Source of the DNA: Pythium myriotylum
Taxonomy: Eukaryota > Oomycota > Peronosporomycetes > Pythiales > Pythiaceae
DNA: 64,000 nt
Direction: 5' to 3'
Assembly: GCA_023091665.1 (NCBI GenBank)
Contig: JALJCQ010000027.1
Span: 980,402-1,044,401 of the forward strand
The stretch's first letter is position 1. Each line of letters opens with the position of its first letter. The position numbers and the translations under genes were made by a program. The notes under the pieces were generated by a model. The model searched no databases, was not told the DNA's origin, and worked only from the letters and a program-made list of their open reading frames with translations. Below, piece by piece: positions 50,202 through 60,902 of this stretch.

Positions 50202-51539
50202 ATGAGCCCAAGCCCAGCCGACTCTGCCTCCACCGACTTCGCCTCCCCAGCCTTCGCCATGGATTCGACCACCCCAGCTCGCATCAACAAGTTCGACGGA
50301 ACCAACTTCCACACATGGAAGTTCAAGATGCAGATGGTGCTCGAAGAACGCGACGTCTGGGAAGTTGTCTGTGGAGAGGTCAAACTCGAGCAGTGCCAGA
50401 CCGACGCGGACCGAGCCCTCTTCAAGAAGAAGTCTCGCAAGGCGCTCGCGATGATCTGTCTCGCGATGGAAGACTCGCAGCTCCCGCTGGTTCGGTCGGT
50501 GAGTGGTGCGCAAGATACATGGTCAAGACTGGAAGAACACTTCGAGAAGAAGAGCCTTGCCAACAAGCTCTTTCTTCGTCGTCGTTTCTTCACGACCATG
50601 ATGGAAGAAGGTGACGATGTGCTCACGCACATCAACAAGCTCAAGACCCTGGCCGAGCAACTCGACGCAGTCGGCGCTCCGGTCAGCGAAGACGACTTGG
50701 TGATCACGCTTCTCGGCAGTCTCAGCGAGTCGTACCAGTTCCTCATCACGGCGTTGGAGTCGCGTGTCGACGCGCTCACGTGGGAACTCGTGACGTCTCG
50801 GCTGCTCCATGAAGACATGAAGCGCAAGGAGCAAGGTGGCGACGGAGCCACGCTTGGCCAAGCGTTCATGACAAGTGACGCGAAGCCCAAGGGCCGTGCA
50901 GTCAAGAAGACTGGCACGTGCAACTACTGCGGCAAGATCGGTCATTGGGCCGCGGAGTGCCACTCGCGTGTCAAGGACAACGGCAACGGCAACGGCAACT
51001 CCGGCGGCAACGGCAACGGAAACGGAAACGGCAACCCTCGGCAACGGTTCCAGCGAGCCAACCTTGCGCGAGATGAAGGCCCCGGCGAGTACCTGTATAA
51101 GATCCTCGTCGAATGGCACAGTAGTGCTTATGCGTTCTCGCACGAGACATATATATGGCTCATCAGTTCGGTACACCGCAACCATGTCGCCGGATATCAA
51201 TGCTGCAGCAGCTCGAGATACCTCAGGGGTTGGTGGGACGATGTGCGCGTCACCAAAGCTTTGGCGGGACGGAGCCTCCTTTGTAACTCGGCAAATGATC
51301 TCCAAGAGTCGCTGCATCGGATACCTTCGACGACCTGCGTAGACCTTCAGTGTTGCGTTGAATGTCTCGCATGGATTGTTGGTTGTGGCATACCCACATG
51401 GCGAATGGAACACTTGCCACTTGGAGTATCGACCATCCAGCCACTGTTTCTCGAAGTATATCCTGAACGCAAGCAGGTCTGGAACAGCTCGCCACGAATC
51501 CAACACCTCAAGCTTGCGAGTCTCGTACGTTCCTGGTGA
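50202..51539 (+). CDS. copia gag, unit 12
   Basis: 445 codons, the same protein as unit 11. Its LTR remnant has a C-to-T change (GCGAATTAAG) shared with unit 13 only. Copia homology ends at 51096. Confidence 0.7.
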   Translation: MSPSPADSASTDFASPAFAMDSTTPARINKFDGTNFHTWKFKMQMVLEERDVWEVVCGEVKLEQCQTDADRALFKKKSRKALAMICLAMEDSQLPLVRSVSGAQDTWSRLEEHFEKKSLANKLFLRRRFFTTMMEEGDDVLTHINKLKTLAEQLDAVGAPVSEDDLVITLLGSLSESYQFLITALESRVDALTWELVTSRLLHEDMKRKEQGGDGATLGQAFMTSDAKPKGRAVKKTGTCNYCGKIGHWAAECHSRVKDNGNGNGNSGGNGNGNGNGNPRQRFQRANLARDEGPGEYLYKILVEWHSSAYAFSHETYIWLISSVHRNHVAGYQCCSSSRYLRGWWDDVRVTKALAGRSLLCNSANDLQESLHRIPSTTCVDLQCCVECLAWIVGCGIPTWRMEHLPLGVSTIQPLFLEVYPERKQVWNSSPRIQHLKLASLVRSW

Positions 51540-52505
51540 TCTTGAGTAGTGCATCTTCATAATTCCGTCCATCATGATCTTCCGATGCTGCGGCTCGAGA
51601 TTCCTTGTGTGTTTCCGCACGTTGTACAACACATGAAAGAAGCACATGAGATACTTTGCAGACTTGAATTCTGGGACAGCGTGGACCGCGTTGAACTGTG
51701 CATCTTCGGCGTCACCCATGACGGCACTGATGCGCAGCCTTGCAGCTGGACGAATGCGCTTGGCTATGTCAACGAGACTCTCAAGGCACTCGAGTGCACA
51801 AGGCAAGAGTGCACGTGTGGTCACCCCAATAACAAATGAGTCCGAATCGGTGCCCGCCCCAACGCGAACGTGACCGGCTTCATAATGACGGCCAAACATG
51901 AATGGTTCATCGTCTTGGAGGTCGCTGTGGTAGTGATGCTTGTGGATGAGCTGCTGGACAGCTAAATGGCTGTTCTTGCACCCCAAACTTCTCCGGAGAT
52001 ATTTGACACAGTTCTGTATCTGCTGTAGCGTTGGATATCCCCATAAGGGTTGGATAATGTCTGGGTCGCTTCGTAGGTTGCCCAGGATCATTCTTGGCGG
52101 AATCATGCAATCGTCTTGCTGGACGATGTACTTCTTCATCTCTTCAGTGATCATAGGCTTATGTTCTCTTCCACAAGCCACAATGTCGCCACGAGCGTGG
52201 GCGTGTCCATTGTGGTACACTGCCCACACACCACTGGTCGAGCACGCCAACACCTTCCACTTGAACAGGCACGCAGCGGTTGGCTGGCATGTGGGACTTC
52301 GGCAAACGAGACGGCGGATCGTCATAAGATGAGTCGTGGCTGCACACAGTTGACAATACGCGGTATCTGTGTGTGTCACACGGCTACAGCAGAATTCTGC
52401 GTCCCTGTAGGTCTGATAGTCGTAGGTTGAAAGCAGCGTTTGCACCATAATCCACTCGGGTTGGGCTGGTCGCTCGCCTGCTCCATCATCGGATGCGTCA
52501 TTCAT
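50523..52505 (-). CDS. truncated MULE transposase fused to antisense gag, unit 12
   Basis: 660 codons; MULE part 51097-52505. Confidence 0.65.
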   Translation of the reverse strand: MNDASDDGAGERPAQPEWIMVQTLLSTYDYQTYRDAEFCCSRVTHTDTAYCQLCAATTHLMTIRRLVCRSPTCQPTAACLFKWKVLACSTSGVWAVYHNGHAHARGDIVACGREHKPMITEEMKKYIVQQDDCMIPPRMILGNLRSDPDIIQPLWGYPTLQQIQNCVKYLRRSLGCKNSHLAVQQLIHKHHYHSDLQDDEPFMFGRHYEAGHVRVGAGTDSDSFVIGVTTRALLPCALECLESLVDIAKRIRPAARLRISAVMGDAEDAQFNAVHAVPEFKSAKYLMCFFHVLYNVRKHTRNLEPQHRKIMMDGIMKMHYSRSPGTYETRKLEVLDSWRAVPDLLAFRIYFEKQWLDGRYSKWQVFHSPCGYATTNNPCETFNATLKVYAGRRRYPMQRLLEIICRVTKEAPSRQSFGDAHIVPPTPEVSRAAAALISGDMVAVYRTDEPYICLVRERISTTVPFDEDLIQVLAGAFISRKVGSLEPLPRVAVSVSVAVAAGVAVAVAVVLDTRVALRGPMTDLAAVVARASLLDCTALGLRVTCHERLAKRGSVATLLLALHVFMEQPRRHEFPRERVDTRLQRRDEELVRLAETAEKRDHQVVFADRSADCVELLGQGLELVDVREHIVTFFHHGREETTTKKELVGKALLLEVFFQS

Positions 52506-52878
52506 CGTCACTGCAATTGTTGGGGTCTGGTGGATGAGCGGTATCGGATACCGGTACCACTACCGGTTCACAAGGTCACAAGGATATTAGTATTGACCAC
52601 CTTATTCTTGATCCTGATTAGGACGGGGGTCATTCTCTACCCGCAGCCTGTGCCAGTCAACCAAAACCACTCTATATTTCACCCTCCTCGCAATCATGCC
52701 TGTGCCATTCACCATTCGGTCGTGTAGTTGCCTTCAAACCCTGTGTTTTTCACTTTTTTGACTGTGCAATTCAACCTCTCTCCACACAGACGGCTTAGAG
52801 GTAGCAGCGGCGAATTAAGTCCCGATCAATACACTTTGCATTTTGCATCCCACCAACCAAGCGACCTTCCAACAGGTT

Positions 52879-54210
52879 ATGAGCCCAAGCCCAGCCGACT
52901 CTGCCTCCACCGACTTCGCCTCCCCAGCCTTCGCCATGGATTCGACCACCCCAGCCCGCATCAACAAGTTCGACGGAACCAACTTCCACACATGGAAGTT
53001 CAAGATGCAGATGGTGCTCGAAGAACGCGACGTCTGGGAAGTTGTCTGTGGAGAGGTCAAACTCGAGCAGTGCCAGACCGACGCGGACCGAGCCCTCTTC
53101 AAGAAGAAGTCTCGCAAGGCGCTCGCGATGATCTGTCTCGCGATGGAAGACTCGCAGCTCCCGCTGGTTCGGTCGGTGAGTGGTGCGCAAGATACATGGT
53201 CAAGACTGGAAGAACACTTCGAGAAGAAGAGCCTTGCCAACAAGCTCTTTCTTCGTCGTCGTTTCTTCACGACCATGATGGAAGAAGGTGACGATGTGCT
53301 CACGCACATCAACAAGCTCAAGACCCTGGCCGAGCAACTCGACGCAGTCGGCGCTCCGGTCAGCGAAGACGACTTGGTGATCACGCTTCTCGGCAGTCTC
53401 AGCGAGTCGTACCAGTTCCTCATCACGGCGTTGGAGTCGCGTGTCGACGCGCTCACGTGGGAACTCGTGACGTCTCGGCTGCTCCATGAAGACATGAAGC
53501 GCAAGGAGCAAGGTGGCGACGGAGCCACGCTTGGCCAAGCGTTCATGACAAGTGACGCGAAGCCCAAGGGCCGTGCAGTCAAGAAGACTGGCACGTGCAA
53601 CTACTGCGGCAAGATCGGTCATTGGGCCGCGGAGTGCCACTCGCGTGTCAAGGACAACGGCAACGGCAACGGCAACTCCGGCGGCAACGGCAACGGAAAC
53701 GGCAACCCTCGGCAACGGTTCCAGCGAGCCAACCTTGCGCGAGATGAAGGCCCCGGCGAGTACCTGTATAAGATCCTCGTCGAATGGCACAGTAGTGCTT
53801 ATGCGTTCTCGCACGAGACATATATATGGCTCATCAGTTCGGTACACCGCAACCATGTCGCCGGATATCAATGCTGCAGCAGCTCGAGATACCTCAGGGG
53901 TTGGTGGGACGATGTGCGCGTCACCAAAGCTTTGGCGGGACGGAGCCTCCTTTGTAACTCGGCAAATGATCTCCAAGAGTCGCTGCATCGGATACCTTCG
54001 ACGACCTGCGTAGACCTTCAGTGTTGCGTTGAATGTCTCGCATGGATTGTTGGTTGTGGCATACCCACATGGCGAATGGAACACTTGCCACTTGGAGTAT
54101 CGACCATCCAGCCACTGTTTCTCGAAGTATATCCTGAACGCAAGCAGGTCTGGAACAGCTCGCCACGAATCCAACACCTCAAGCTTGCGAGTCTCGTACG
54201 TTCCTGGTGA
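52879..54210 (+). CDS. copia gag, unit 13
   Basis: 443 codons; Val60/Val100/Gly172. Standard tract, so a crossover separates it from unit 12 although the LTR remnant variant is shared. Copia homology ends at 53767. Confidence 0.7.
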   Translation: MSPSPADSASTDFASPAFAMDSTTPARINKFDGTNFHTWKFKMQMVLEERDVWEVVCGEVKLEQCQTDADRALFKKKSRKALAMICLAMEDSQLPLVRSVSGAQDTWSRLEEHFEKKSLANKLFLRRRFFTTMMEEGDDVLTHINKLKTLAEQLDAVGAPVSEDDLVITLLGSLSESYQFLITALESRVDALTWELVTSRLLHEDMKRKEQGGDGATLGQAFMTSDAKPKGRAVKKTGTCNYCGKIGHWAAECHSRVKDNGNGNGNSGGNGNGNGNPRQRFQRANLARDEGPGEYLYKILVEWHSSAYAFSHETYIWLISSVHRNHVAGYQCCSSSRYLRGWWDDVRVTKALAGRSLLCNSANDLQESLHRIPSTTCVDLQCCVECLAWIVGCGIPTWRMEHLPLGVSTIQPLFLEVYPERKQVWNSSPRIQHLKLASLVRSW

Positions 54211-55176
54211 TCTTGAGTAGTGCATCTTCATAATTCCGTCCATCATGATCTTCCGATGCTGCGGCTCGAGATTCCTTGTGTGTTTCCGCACGTTGTACAA
54301 CACATGAAAGAAGCACATGAGATACTTTGCAGACTTGAATTCTGGGACAGCGTGGACCGCGTTGAACTGTGCATCTTCGGCGTCACCCATGACGGCACTG
54401 ATGCGCAGCCTTGCAGCTGGACGAATGCGCTTGGCTATGTCAACGAGACTCTCAAGGCACTCGAGTGCACAAGGCAAGAGTGCACGTGTGGTCACCCCAA
54501 TAACAAATGAGTCCGAATCGGTGCCCGCCCCAACGCGAACGTGACCGGCTTCATAATGACGGCCAAACATGAATGGTTCATCGTCTTGGAGGTCGCTGTG
54601 GTAGTGATGCTTGTGGATGAGCTGCTGGACAGCTAAATGGCTGTTCTTGCACCCCAAACTTCTCCGGAGATATTTGACACAGTTCTGTATCTGCTGTAGC
54701 GTTGGATATCCCCATAAGGGTTGGATAATGTCTGGGTCGCTTCGTAGGTTGCCCAGGATCATTCTTGGCGGAATCATGCAATCGTCTTGCTGGACGATGT
54801 ACTTCTTCATCTCTTCAGTGATCATAGGCTTATGTTCTCTTCCACAAGCCACAATGTCGCCACGAGCGTGGGCGTGTCCATTGTGGTACACTGCCCACAC
54901 ACCACTGGTCGAGCACGCCAACACCTTCCACTTGAACAGGCACGCAGCGGTTGGCTGGCATGTGGGACTTCGGCAAACGAGACGGCGGATCGTCATAAGA
55001 TGAGTCGTGGCTGCACACAGTTGACAATACGCGGTATCTGTGTGTGTCACACGGCTACAGCAGAATTCTGCGTCCCTGTAGGTCTGATAGTCGTAGGTTG
55101 AAAGCAGCGTTTGCACCATAATCCACTCGGGTTGGGCTGGTCGCTCGCCTGCTCCATCATCGGATGCGTCATTCAT
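53200..55176 (-). CDS. truncated MULE transposase fused to antisense gag, unit 13
   Basis: 658 codons; MULE part 53768-55176. Confidence 0.65.
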   Translation of the reverse strand: MNDASDDGAGERPAQPEWIMVQTLLSTYDYQTYRDAEFCCSRVTHTDTAYCQLCAATTHLMTIRRLVCRSPTCQPTAACLFKWKVLACSTSGVWAVYHNGHAHARGDIVACGREHKPMITEEMKKYIVQQDDCMIPPRMILGNLRSDPDIIQPLWGYPTLQQIQNCVKYLRRSLGCKNSHLAVQQLIHKHHYHSDLQDDEPFMFGRHYEAGHVRVGAGTDSDSFVIGVTTRALLPCALECLESLVDIAKRIRPAARLRISAVMGDAEDAQFNAVHAVPEFKSAKYLMCFFHVLYNVRKHTRNLEPQHRKIMMDGIMKMHYSRSPGTYETRKLEVLDSWRAVPDLLAFRIYFEKQWLDGRYSKWQVFHSPCGYATTNNPCETFNATLKVYAGRRRYPMQRLLEIICRVTKEAPSRQSFGDAHIVPPTPEVSRAAAALISGDMVAVYRTDEPYICLVRERISTTVPFDEDLIQVLAGAFISRKVGSLEPLPRVAVSVAVAAGVAVAVAVVLDTRVALRGPMTDLAAVVARASLLDCTALGLRVTCHERLAKRGSVATLLLALHVFMEQPRRHEFPRERVDTRLQRRDEELVRLAETAEKRDHQVVFADRSADCVELLGQGLELVDVREHIVTFFHHGREETTTKKELVGKALLLEVFFQS

Positions 55177-55549
55177 CGTCACTGCAATTGTTGGGGTCTG
55201 GTGGATGAGCGGTATCGGATACCGGTACCACTACCGGTTCACAAGGTCACAAGGATATTAGTATTGACCACCTTATTCTTGATCCTGATTAGGACGGGGG
55301 TCATTCTCTACCCGCAGCCTGTGCCAGTCAACCAAAACCACTCTATATTTCACCCTCCTCGCAATCATGCCTGTGCCATTCACCATTCGGTCGTGTAGTT
55401 GCCTTCAAACCCTGTGTTTTTCACTTTTTTGACTGTGCAATTCAACCTCTCTCCACACAGACGGCTTAGAGGTAGCAGCGGCGAACTAAGTCCCGATCAA
55501 TACACTTTGCATTTTGCATCCCACCAACCAAGCGACCTTCCAACAGGTT

Positions 55550-56887
55550 ATGAGCCCAAGCCCAGCCGACTCTGCCTCCACCGACTTCGCCTCCCCAGCC
55601 TTCGCCATGGATTCGACCACCCCAGCCCGCATCAACAAGTTCGACGGAACCAACTTCCACACATGGAAGTTCAAGATGCAGATGGTGCTCGAAGAACGCG
55701 ACGTCTGGGAAGTTGTCTGTGGAGAGCTCAAACTCGAGCAGTGCCAGACCGACGCGGACCGAGCCCTCTTCAAGAAGAAGTCTCGCAAGGCGCTCGCGAT
55801 GATCTGTCTCGCGATGGAAGACTCGCAGCTCCCGCTGGTTCGGTCGGTGAGTGGTGCGCAAGATACATGGTCAAGACTGGAAGAACACTTCGAGAAGAAG
55901 AGCCTTGCCAACAAGCTCTTTCTTCGTCGTCGTTTCTTCACGACCATGATGGAAGAAGGTGACGATGTGCTCACGCACATCAACAAGCTCAAGACCCTGG
56001 CCGAGCAACTCGACGCAGTCGGCGCTCCGGTCAGCGAAGACGACTTGGTGATCACGCTTCTCGGCAGTCTCAGCGAGTCGTACCAGTTCCTCATCACGGC
56101 GTTGGAGTCGCGTGTCGACGCGCTCACGTGGGAACTCGTGACGTCTCGGCTGCTCCATGAAGACATGAAGCGCAAGGAGCAAGGTGGCGACGGAGCCACG
56201 CTTGGCCAAGCGTTCATGACAAGTGACGCGAAGCCCAAGGGCCGTGCAGTCAAGAAGACTGGCACGTGCAACTACTGCGGCAAGATCGGTCATTGGGCCG
56301 CGGAGTGCCACTCGCGTGTCAAGGACAACGGCAACGGCAACGGCAACTCCGGCGGCAACGGCAACGGAAACGGAAACGGCAACCCTCGGCAACGGTTCCA
56401 GCGAGCCAACCTTGCGCGAGATGAAGGCCCCGGCGAGTACCTGTATAAGATCCTCGTCGAATGGCACAGTAGTGCTTATGCGTTCTCGCACGAGACATAT
56501 ATATGGCTCATCAGTTCGGTACACCGCAACCATGTCGCCGGATATCAATGCTGCAGCAGCTCGAGATACCTCAGGGGTTGGTGGGACGATGTGCGCGTCA
56601 CCAAAGCTTTGGCGGGACGGAGCCTCCTTTGTAACTCGGCAAATGATCTCCAAGAGTCGCTGCATCGGATACCTTCGACGACCTGCGTAGACCTTCAGTG
56701 TTGCGTTGAATGTCTCGCATGGATTGTTGGTTGTGGCATACCCACATGGCGAATGGAACACTTGCCACTTGGAGTATCGACCATCCAGCCACTGTTTCTC
56801 GAAGTATATCCTGAACGCAAGCAGGTCTGGAACAGCTCGCCACGAATCCAACACCTCAAGCTTGCGAGTCTCGTACGTTCCTGGTGA
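55550..56887 (+). CDS. copia gag, unit 14
   Basis: 445 codons; Leu60/Val100/Gly172, the same as element B (17713-22044). Copia homology ends at 56444. Confidence 0.7.
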   Translation: MSPSPADSASTDFASPAFAMDSTTPARINKFDGTNFHTWKFKMQMVLEERDVWEVVCGELKLEQCQTDADRALFKKKSRKALAMICLAMEDSQLPLVRSVSGAQDTWSRLEEHFEKKSLANKLFLRRRFFTTMMEEGDDVLTHINKLKTLAEQLDAVGAPVSEDDLVITLLGSLSESYQFLITALESRVDALTWELVTSRLLHEDMKRKEQGGDGATLGQAFMTSDAKPKGRAVKKTGTCNYCGKIGHWAAECHSRVKDNGNGNGNSGGNGNGNGNGNPRQRFQRANLARDEGPGEYLYKILVEWHSSAYAFSHETYIWLISSVHRNHVAGYQCCSSSRYLRGWWDDVRVTKALAGRSLLCNSANDLQESLHRIPSTTCVDLQCCVECLAWIVGCGIPTWRMEHLPLGVSTIQPLFLEVYPERKQVWNSSPRIQHLKLASLVRSW

Positions 56888-57853
56888 TCTTGAGTAGTGC
56901 ATCTTCATAATTCCGTCCATCATGATCTTCCGATGCTGCGGCTCGAGATTCCTTGTGTGTTTCCGCACGTTGTACAACACATGAAAGAAGCGCATGAGAT
57001 ACTTTGCAGACTTGAATTCTGGGACAGCGTGGACCGCGTTGAACTGTGCATCTTCGGCGTCACCCATGACGGCACTGATGCGCAGCCTTGCAGCTGGACG
57101 AATGCGCTTGGCTATGTCAACGAGACTCTCAAGGCACTCGAGTGCACAAGGCAAGAGTGCACGTGTGGTCACCCCAATAACAAATGAGTCCGAATCGGTG
57201 CCCGCCCCAACGCGAACGTGACCGGCTTCATAATGACGGCCAAACATGAATGGTTCATCGTCTTGGAGGTCGCTGTGGTAGTGATGCTTGTGGATGAGCT
57301 GCTGGACAGCTAAATGGCTGTTCTTGCACCCCAAACTTCTCCGGAGATATTTGACACAGTTCTGTATCTGCTGTAGCGTTGGATATCCCCATAAGGGTTG
57401 GATAATGTCTGGGTCGCTTCGTAGGTTGCCCAGGATCATTCTTGGCGGAATCATGCAATCGTCTTGCTGGACGATGTACTTCTTCATCTCTTCAGTGATC
57501 ATAGGCTTATGTTCTCTTCCACAAGCCACAATGTCGCCACGAGCGTGGGCGTGTCCATTGTGGTACACTGCCCACACACCACTGGTCGAGCACGCCAACA
57601 CCTTCCACTTGAACAGGCACGCAGCGGTTGGCTGGCATGTGGGACTTCGGCAAACGAGACGGCGGATCGTCATAAGATGAGTCGTGGCTGCACACAGTTG
57701 ACAATACGCGGTATCTGTGTGTGTCACACGGCTACAGCAGAATTCTGCGTCCCTGTAGGTCTGATAGTCGTAGGTTGAAAGCAGCGTTTGCACCATAATC
57801 CACTCGGGTTGGGCTGGTCGCTCGCCTGCTCCATCATCGGATGCGTCATTCAT
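55871..57853 (-). CDS. truncated MULE transposase fused to antisense gag, unit 14
   Basis: 660 codons; MULE part 56445-57853. Cys288 of the CFFHV motif is Arg here (codon near 56992), a private change in the most conserved part. G/4G flank. Confidence 0.65.
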   Translation of the reverse strand: MNDASDDGAGERPAQPEWIMVQTLLSTYDYQTYRDAEFCCSRVTHTDTAYCQLCAATTHLMTIRRLVCRSPTCQPTAACLFKWKVLACSTSGVWAVYHNGHAHARGDIVACGREHKPMITEEMKKYIVQQDDCMIPPRMILGNLRSDPDIIQPLWGYPTLQQIQNCVKYLRRSLGCKNSHLAVQQLIHKHHYHSDLQDDEPFMFGRHYEAGHVRVGAGTDSDSFVIGVTTRALLPCALECLESLVDIAKRIRPAARLRISAVMGDAEDAQFNAVHAVPEFKSAKYLMRFFHVLYNVRKHTRNLEPQHRKIMMDGIMKMHYSRSPGTYETRKLEVLDSWRAVPDLLAFRIYFEKQWLDGRYSKWQVFHSPCGYATTNNPCETFNATLKVYAGRRRYPMQRLLEIICRVTKEAPSRQSFGDAHIVPPTPEVSRAAAALISGDMVAVYRTDEPYICLVRERISTTVPFDEDLIQVLAGAFISRKVGSLEPLPRVAVSVSVAVAAGVAVAVAVVLDTRVALRGPMTDLAAVVARASLLDCTALGLRVTCHERLAKRGSVATLLLALHVFMEQPRRHEFPRERVDTRLQRRDEELVRLAETAEKRDHQVVFADRSADCVELLGQGLELVDVREHIVTFFHHGREETTTKKELVGKALLLEVFFQS

Positions 57854-58225
57854 CGTCACTGCAATTGTTGGGGTCTGGTGGATGAGCGGTATCGGATACC
57901 GGTACCACTACCGGTTCACAAGGTCACAAGGATATTAGTGTTGACCACCTTATTCTTGATCCTGATTAGGACGGGGTCATTCTCTACCCGCAGCCTGTGC
58001 CAGTCAACCAAAACCACTCTATATTTCACCCTCCTCGCAATCATGCCTGTGCCATTCACCATTCGGTCGTGTAGTTGCCTTCAAACCCTGTGTTTTTCAC
58101 TTTTTTGACTGTGCAATTCAACCTCTCTCCACACAGACGGCTTAGAGGTAGCAGCGGCGAACTAAGTCCCGATCAATACACTTTGCATTTTGCATCCCAC
58201 CAACCAAGCGACCTTCCAACAGGTT

Positions 58226-59563
58226 ATGAGCCCAAGCCCAGCCGACTCTGCCTCCACCGACTTCGCCTCCCCAGCCTTCGCCATGGATTCGACCACCCCA
58301 GCCCGCATCAACAAGTTCGACGGAACCAACTTCCACACATGGAAGTTCAAGATGCAGATGGTGCTCGAAGAACGCGACGTCTGGGAAGTTGTCTGTGGAG
58401 AGCTCAAACTCGAGCAGTGCCAGACCGACGCGGACCGAGCCCTCTTCAAGAAGAAGTCTCGCAAGGCGCTCGCGATGATCTGTCTCGCGATGGAAGACTC
58501 GCAGCTCCCGCTGGTTCGGTCGGTGAGTGGTGCGCAAGATACATGGTCAAGACTGGAAGAACACTTCGAGAAGAAGAGCCTTGCCAACAAGCTCTTTCTT
58601 CGTCGTCGTTTCTTCACGACCATGATGGAAGAAGGTGACGATGTGCTCACGCACATCAACAAGCTCAAGACCCTGGCCGAGCAACTCGACGCAGTCGGCG
58701 CTCCGGTCAGCGAAGACGACTTGGTGATCACGCTTCTCGACAGTCTCAGCGAGTCGTACCAGTTCCTCATCACGGCGTTGGAGTCGCGTGTCGACGCGCT
58801 CACGTGGGAACTCGTGACGTCTCGGCTGCTCCATGAAGACATGAAGCGCAAGGAGCAAGGTGGCGACGGAGCCACGCTTGGCCAAGCGTTCATGACAAGT
58901 GACGCGAAGCCCAAGGGCCGTGCAGTCAAGAAGACTGGCACGTGCAACTACTGCGGCAAGATCGGTCATTGGGCCGCGGAGTGCCACTCGCGTGTCAAGG
59001 ACAACGGCAACGGCAACGGCAACTCCGGCGGCAACGGCAACGGAAACGGAAACGGCAACCCTCGGCAACGGTTCCAGCGAGCCAACCTTGCGCGAGATGA
59101 AGGCCCCGGCGAGTACCTGTATAAGATCCTCGTCGAATGGCACAGTAGTGCTTATGCGTTCTCGCACGAGACATATATATGGCTCATCAGTTCGGTACAC
59201 CGCAACCATGTCGCCGGATATCAATGCTGCAGCAGCTCGAGATACCTCAGGGGTTGGTGGGACGATGTGCGCGTCACCAAAGCTTTGGCGGGACGGAGCC
59301 TCCTTTGTAACTCGGCAAATGATCTCCAAGAGTCGCTGCATCGGATACCTTCGACGACCTGCGTAGACCTTCAGTGTTGCGTTGAATGTCTCGCATGGAT
59401 TGTTGGTTGTGGCATACCCACATGGCGAATGGAACACTTGCCACTTGGAGTATCGACCATCCAGCCACTGTTTCTCGAAGTATATCCTGAACGCAAGCAG
59501 GTCTGGAACAGCTCGCCACGAATCCAACACCTCAAGCTTGCGAGTCTCGTACGTTCCTGGTGA
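58226..59563 (+). CDS. copia gag, unit 15
   Basis: 445 codons; Leu60/Val100/Asp172, a recombinant combination. Copia homology ends at 59120. Confidence 0.7.
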   Translation: MSPSPADSASTDFASPAFAMDSTTPARINKFDGTNFHTWKFKMQMVLEERDVWEVVCGELKLEQCQTDADRALFKKKSRKALAMICLAMEDSQLPLVRSVSGAQDTWSRLEEHFEKKSLANKLFLRRRFFTTMMEEGDDVLTHINKLKTLAEQLDAVGAPVSEDDLVITLLDSLSESYQFLITALESRVDALTWELVTSRLLHEDMKRKEQGGDGATLGQAFMTSDAKPKGRAVKKTGTCNYCGKIGHWAAECHSRVKDNGNGNGNSGGNGNGNGNGNPRQRFQRANLARDEGPGEYLYKILVEWHSSAYAFSHETYIWLISSVHRNHVAGYQCCSSSRYLRGWWDDVRVTKALAGRSLLCNSANDLQESLHRIPSTTCVDLQCCVECLAWIVGCGIPTWRMEHLPLGVSTIQPLFLEVYPERKQVWNSSPRIQHLKLASLVRSW

Positions 59564-60529
59564 TCTTGAGTAGTGCATCTTCATAATTCCGTCCATCATG
59601 ATCTTCCGATGCTGCGGCTCGAGATTCCTTGTGTGTTTCCGCACGTTGTACAACACATGAAAGAAGCACATGAGATACTTTGCAGACTTGAATTCTGGGA
59701 CAGCGTGGACCGCGTTGAACTGTGCATCTTCGGCGTCACCCATGACGGCACTGATGCGCAGCCTTGCAGCTGGACGAATGCGCTTGGCTATGTCAACGAG
59801 ACTCTCAAGGCACTCGAGTGCACAAGGCAAGAGTGCACGTGTGGTCACCCCAATAACAAATGAGTCCGAATCGGTGCCCGCCCCAACGCGAACGTGACCG
59901 GCTTCATAATGACGGCCAAACATGAATGGTTCATCGTCTTGGAGGTCGCTGTGGTAGTGATGCTTGTGGATGAGCTGCTGGACAGCTAAATGGCTGTTCT
60001 TGCACCCCAAACTTCTCCGGAGATATTTGACACAGTTCTGTATCTGCTGTAGCGTTGGATATCCCCATAAGGGTTGGATAATGTCTGGGTCGCTTCGTAG
60101 GTTGCCCAGGATCATTCTTGGCGGAATCATGCAATCGTCTTGCTGGACGATGTACTTCTTCATCTCTTCAGTGATCATAGGCTTATGTTCTCTTCCACAA
60201 GCCACAATGTCGCCACGAGCGTGGGCGTGTCCATTGTGGTACACTGCCCACACACCACTGGTCGAGCACGCCAACACCTTCCACTTGAACAGGCACGCAG
60301 CGGTTGGCTGGCATGTGGGACTTCGGCAAACGAGACGGCGGATCGTCATAAGATGAGTCGTGGCTGCACACAGTTGACAATACGCGGTATCTGTGTGTGT
60401 CACACGGCTACAGCAGAATTCTGCGTCCCTGTAGGTCTGATAGTCGTAGGTTGAAAGCAGCGTTTGCACCATAATCCACTCGGGTTGGGCTGGTCGCTCG
60501 CCTGCTCCATCATCGGATGCGTCATTCAT
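58547..60529 (-). CDS. truncated MULE transposase fused to antisense gag, unit 15
   Basis: 660 codons; MULE part 59121-60529. The antisense part has Val for Ala opposite gag codon 172. Confidence 0.65.
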   Translation of the reverse strand: MNDASDDGAGERPAQPEWIMVQTLLSTYDYQTYRDAEFCCSRVTHTDTAYCQLCAATTHLMTIRRLVCRSPTCQPTAACLFKWKVLACSTSGVWAVYHNGHAHARGDIVACGREHKPMITEEMKKYIVQQDDCMIPPRMILGNLRSDPDIIQPLWGYPTLQQIQNCVKYLRRSLGCKNSHLAVQQLIHKHHYHSDLQDDEPFMFGRHYEAGHVRVGAGTDSDSFVIGVTTRALLPCALECLESLVDIAKRIRPAARLRISAVMGDAEDAQFNAVHAVPEFKSAKYLMCFFHVLYNVRKHTRNLEPQHRKIMMDGIMKMHYSRSPGTYETRKLEVLDSWRAVPDLLAFRIYFEKQWLDGRYSKWQVFHSPCGYATTNNPCETFNATLKVYAGRRRYPMQRLLEIICRVTKEAPSRQSFGDAHIVPPTPEVSRAAAALISGDMVAVYRTDEPYICLVRERISTTVPFDEDLIQVLAGAFISRKVGSLEPLPRVAVSVSVAVAAGVAVAVAVVLDTRVALRGPMTDLAAVVARASLLDCTALGLRVTCHERLAKRGSVATLLLALHVFMEQPRRHEFPRERVDTRLQRRDEELVRLAETVEKRDHQVVFADRSADCVELLGQGLELVDVREHIVTFFHHGREETTTKKELVGKALLLEVFFQS

Positions 60530-60902
60530 CGTCACTGCAATTGTTGGGGTCTGGTGGATGAGCGGTATCGGATACCGGTACCACTACCGGTTCACAAGGT
60601 CACAAGGATATTAGTATTGACCACCTTATTCTTGATCCTGATTAGGACGGGGGTCATTCTCTACCCGCAGCCTGTGCCAGTCAACCAAAACCACTCTATA
60701 TTTCACCCTCCTCGCAATCATGCCTGTGCCATTCACCATTCGGTCGTGTAGTTGCCTTCAAACCCTGTGTTTTTCACTTTTTTGACTGTGCAATTCAACC
60801 TCTCTCCACACAGACGGCTTAGAGGTAGCAGCGGCGAACTAAGTCCCGATCAATACACTTTGCATTTTGCATCCCACCAACCAAGCGACCTTCCAACAGG
60901 TT